Positions 6,122 through 6,206 of a stretch of 6,206 bases of DNA are shown piece after piece (within the stretch, counting starts at the first letter, position 1; each line of letters starts with the position of its first letter). This DNA is from Maritimibacter sp. GTDB taxonomy: Bacteria > Pseudomonadota > Alphaproteobacteria > Rhodobacterales > Rhodobacteraceae. Position numbers and translations under genes: made by a program. The stretch spans positions 2,228 through 8,433 of the forward strand of contig DOUP01000048.1 of NCBI GenBank assembly GCA_003520545.1, given 5' to 3'. The notes under the pieces are model-generated. The model saw only the letters and a program-made list of their open reading frames with translations. It was not told where the DNA came from and made no database searches.

Positions 6122-6146
6122 AAGGCCCGCTGCGCGGGCCTTTTTT
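6122..6146 (+). terminator. Strong intrinsic terminator oriented along the plus strand
   Basis: AAGGCCCGC (6122-6130), loop TGC (6131-6133) and GCGGGCCTT (6134-6142) form a perfect 9-base-pair stem, GC-rich in its upper seven pairs, followed on the plus strand by six T in total (6141-6146). In the minus direction the stem is followed by CGGGCGG with only two T, so it should work mainly for plus-strand transcripts. No plus-strand gene ends here. Confidence 0.8.
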
Positions 6147-6148
6147 GG

Positions 6149-6206
6149 ATATTTTCGGCACGATGAAGACAAGGCGTCACACCCCCTTTCATCGTGCTTC
6201 AAATAT
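6149..6206. repeat. Imperfect inverted repeat at the right window edge
   Basis: Left arm 6149-6167 reads ATATTT-TCG-GCACGATGAA. Right arm 6188-6206 reads TTCATCGTGC-TTC-AAATAT. Sixteen of 19 positions pair, with the three mismatches together, around a 20-base spacer (6168-6187). It may continue past the window. A related string occurs at 206-233, so this looks like two opposed copies of an intergenic repeat rather than a chance hairpin. No open frame with gene-like character covers it. Confidence 0.65.

Noticed and set aside
6122..6146. Terminator for an upstream minus-strand gene such as murD
   Set aside because: On the minus strand the hairpin is preceded by A residues and followed by CGGGCGG, not by a T-run, so the plus-strand direction is much more likely, although weak two-way action is not excluded.
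5979..6206. CtrA-type or other cell-cycle regulator sites ahead of ftsW
   Set aside because: I found no TTAA-N7-TTAA pair or GANTC cluster in the upstream region; a single GAATC lies inside ftsW and is not meaningful alone.
1..6206. CRISPR array, transposase, integrase, tRNA or rRNA
   Set aside because: No regularly spaced repeats, no mobile-element proteins and no RNA gene structure were seen on either strand.

Overview
The window reads as a high-GC (roughly 65 percent by eye) alphaproteobacterial chromosome segment, most likely from the Rhodobacteraceae (Roseobacter/Rhodobacter group). The grounds are the close family-style match of FtsW, MurG, MurC and the MurB N-terminus, and a small membrane protein of the DUF2484 type that I know as a resident of the murC-murB region in that family. 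Every gene I can support lies on the minus strand, so the biological reading order runs from right (6206) to left (1). The large plus-strand open frames are antisense shadows of these genes.

Layout in transcription order. 6206-5979 is non-coding. It holds an imperfect inverted repeat at the window edge, a strong intrinsic terminator that points along the plus strand, a possible promoter for ftsW and a small stem-loop in its leader. Then come ftsW (5978-4809), murG (4812-3718, 4-base overlap with ftsW) and murC (3702-2308, 15 bases after murG). A 134-base gap follows, with a candidate promoter. Next are a GNAT acetyltransferase (2172-1726), an APC-superfamily amino-acid permease (1681-491), a DUF2484-like 85-residue membrane protein (494-237, 4-base overlap with the permease) and finally the first 51 codons of murB (155 to beyond position 1).

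How it works together. FtsW, MurG, MurC and MurB belong to the division and cell wall (dcw) cluster. MurB and MurC make UDP-MurNAc and add its first amino acid. MurG converts lipid I to lipid II at the inner membrane. FtsW polymerises lipid II at the division septum. The unusual part is the middle. An acetyltransferase and an amino-acid permease, apparently with their own promoter, sit between murC and the DUF2484-murB pair, and the permease stop codon overlaps the DUF2484 start. This looks like a metabolic cassette inserted into the dcw operon and now coupled to its downstream half. I saw no CRISPR array, transposase, tRNA or rRNA. Nothing here clearly amounts to a new defence or mobile system; the best leads are the cassette, the intergenic repeat motif and the orphan terminator.
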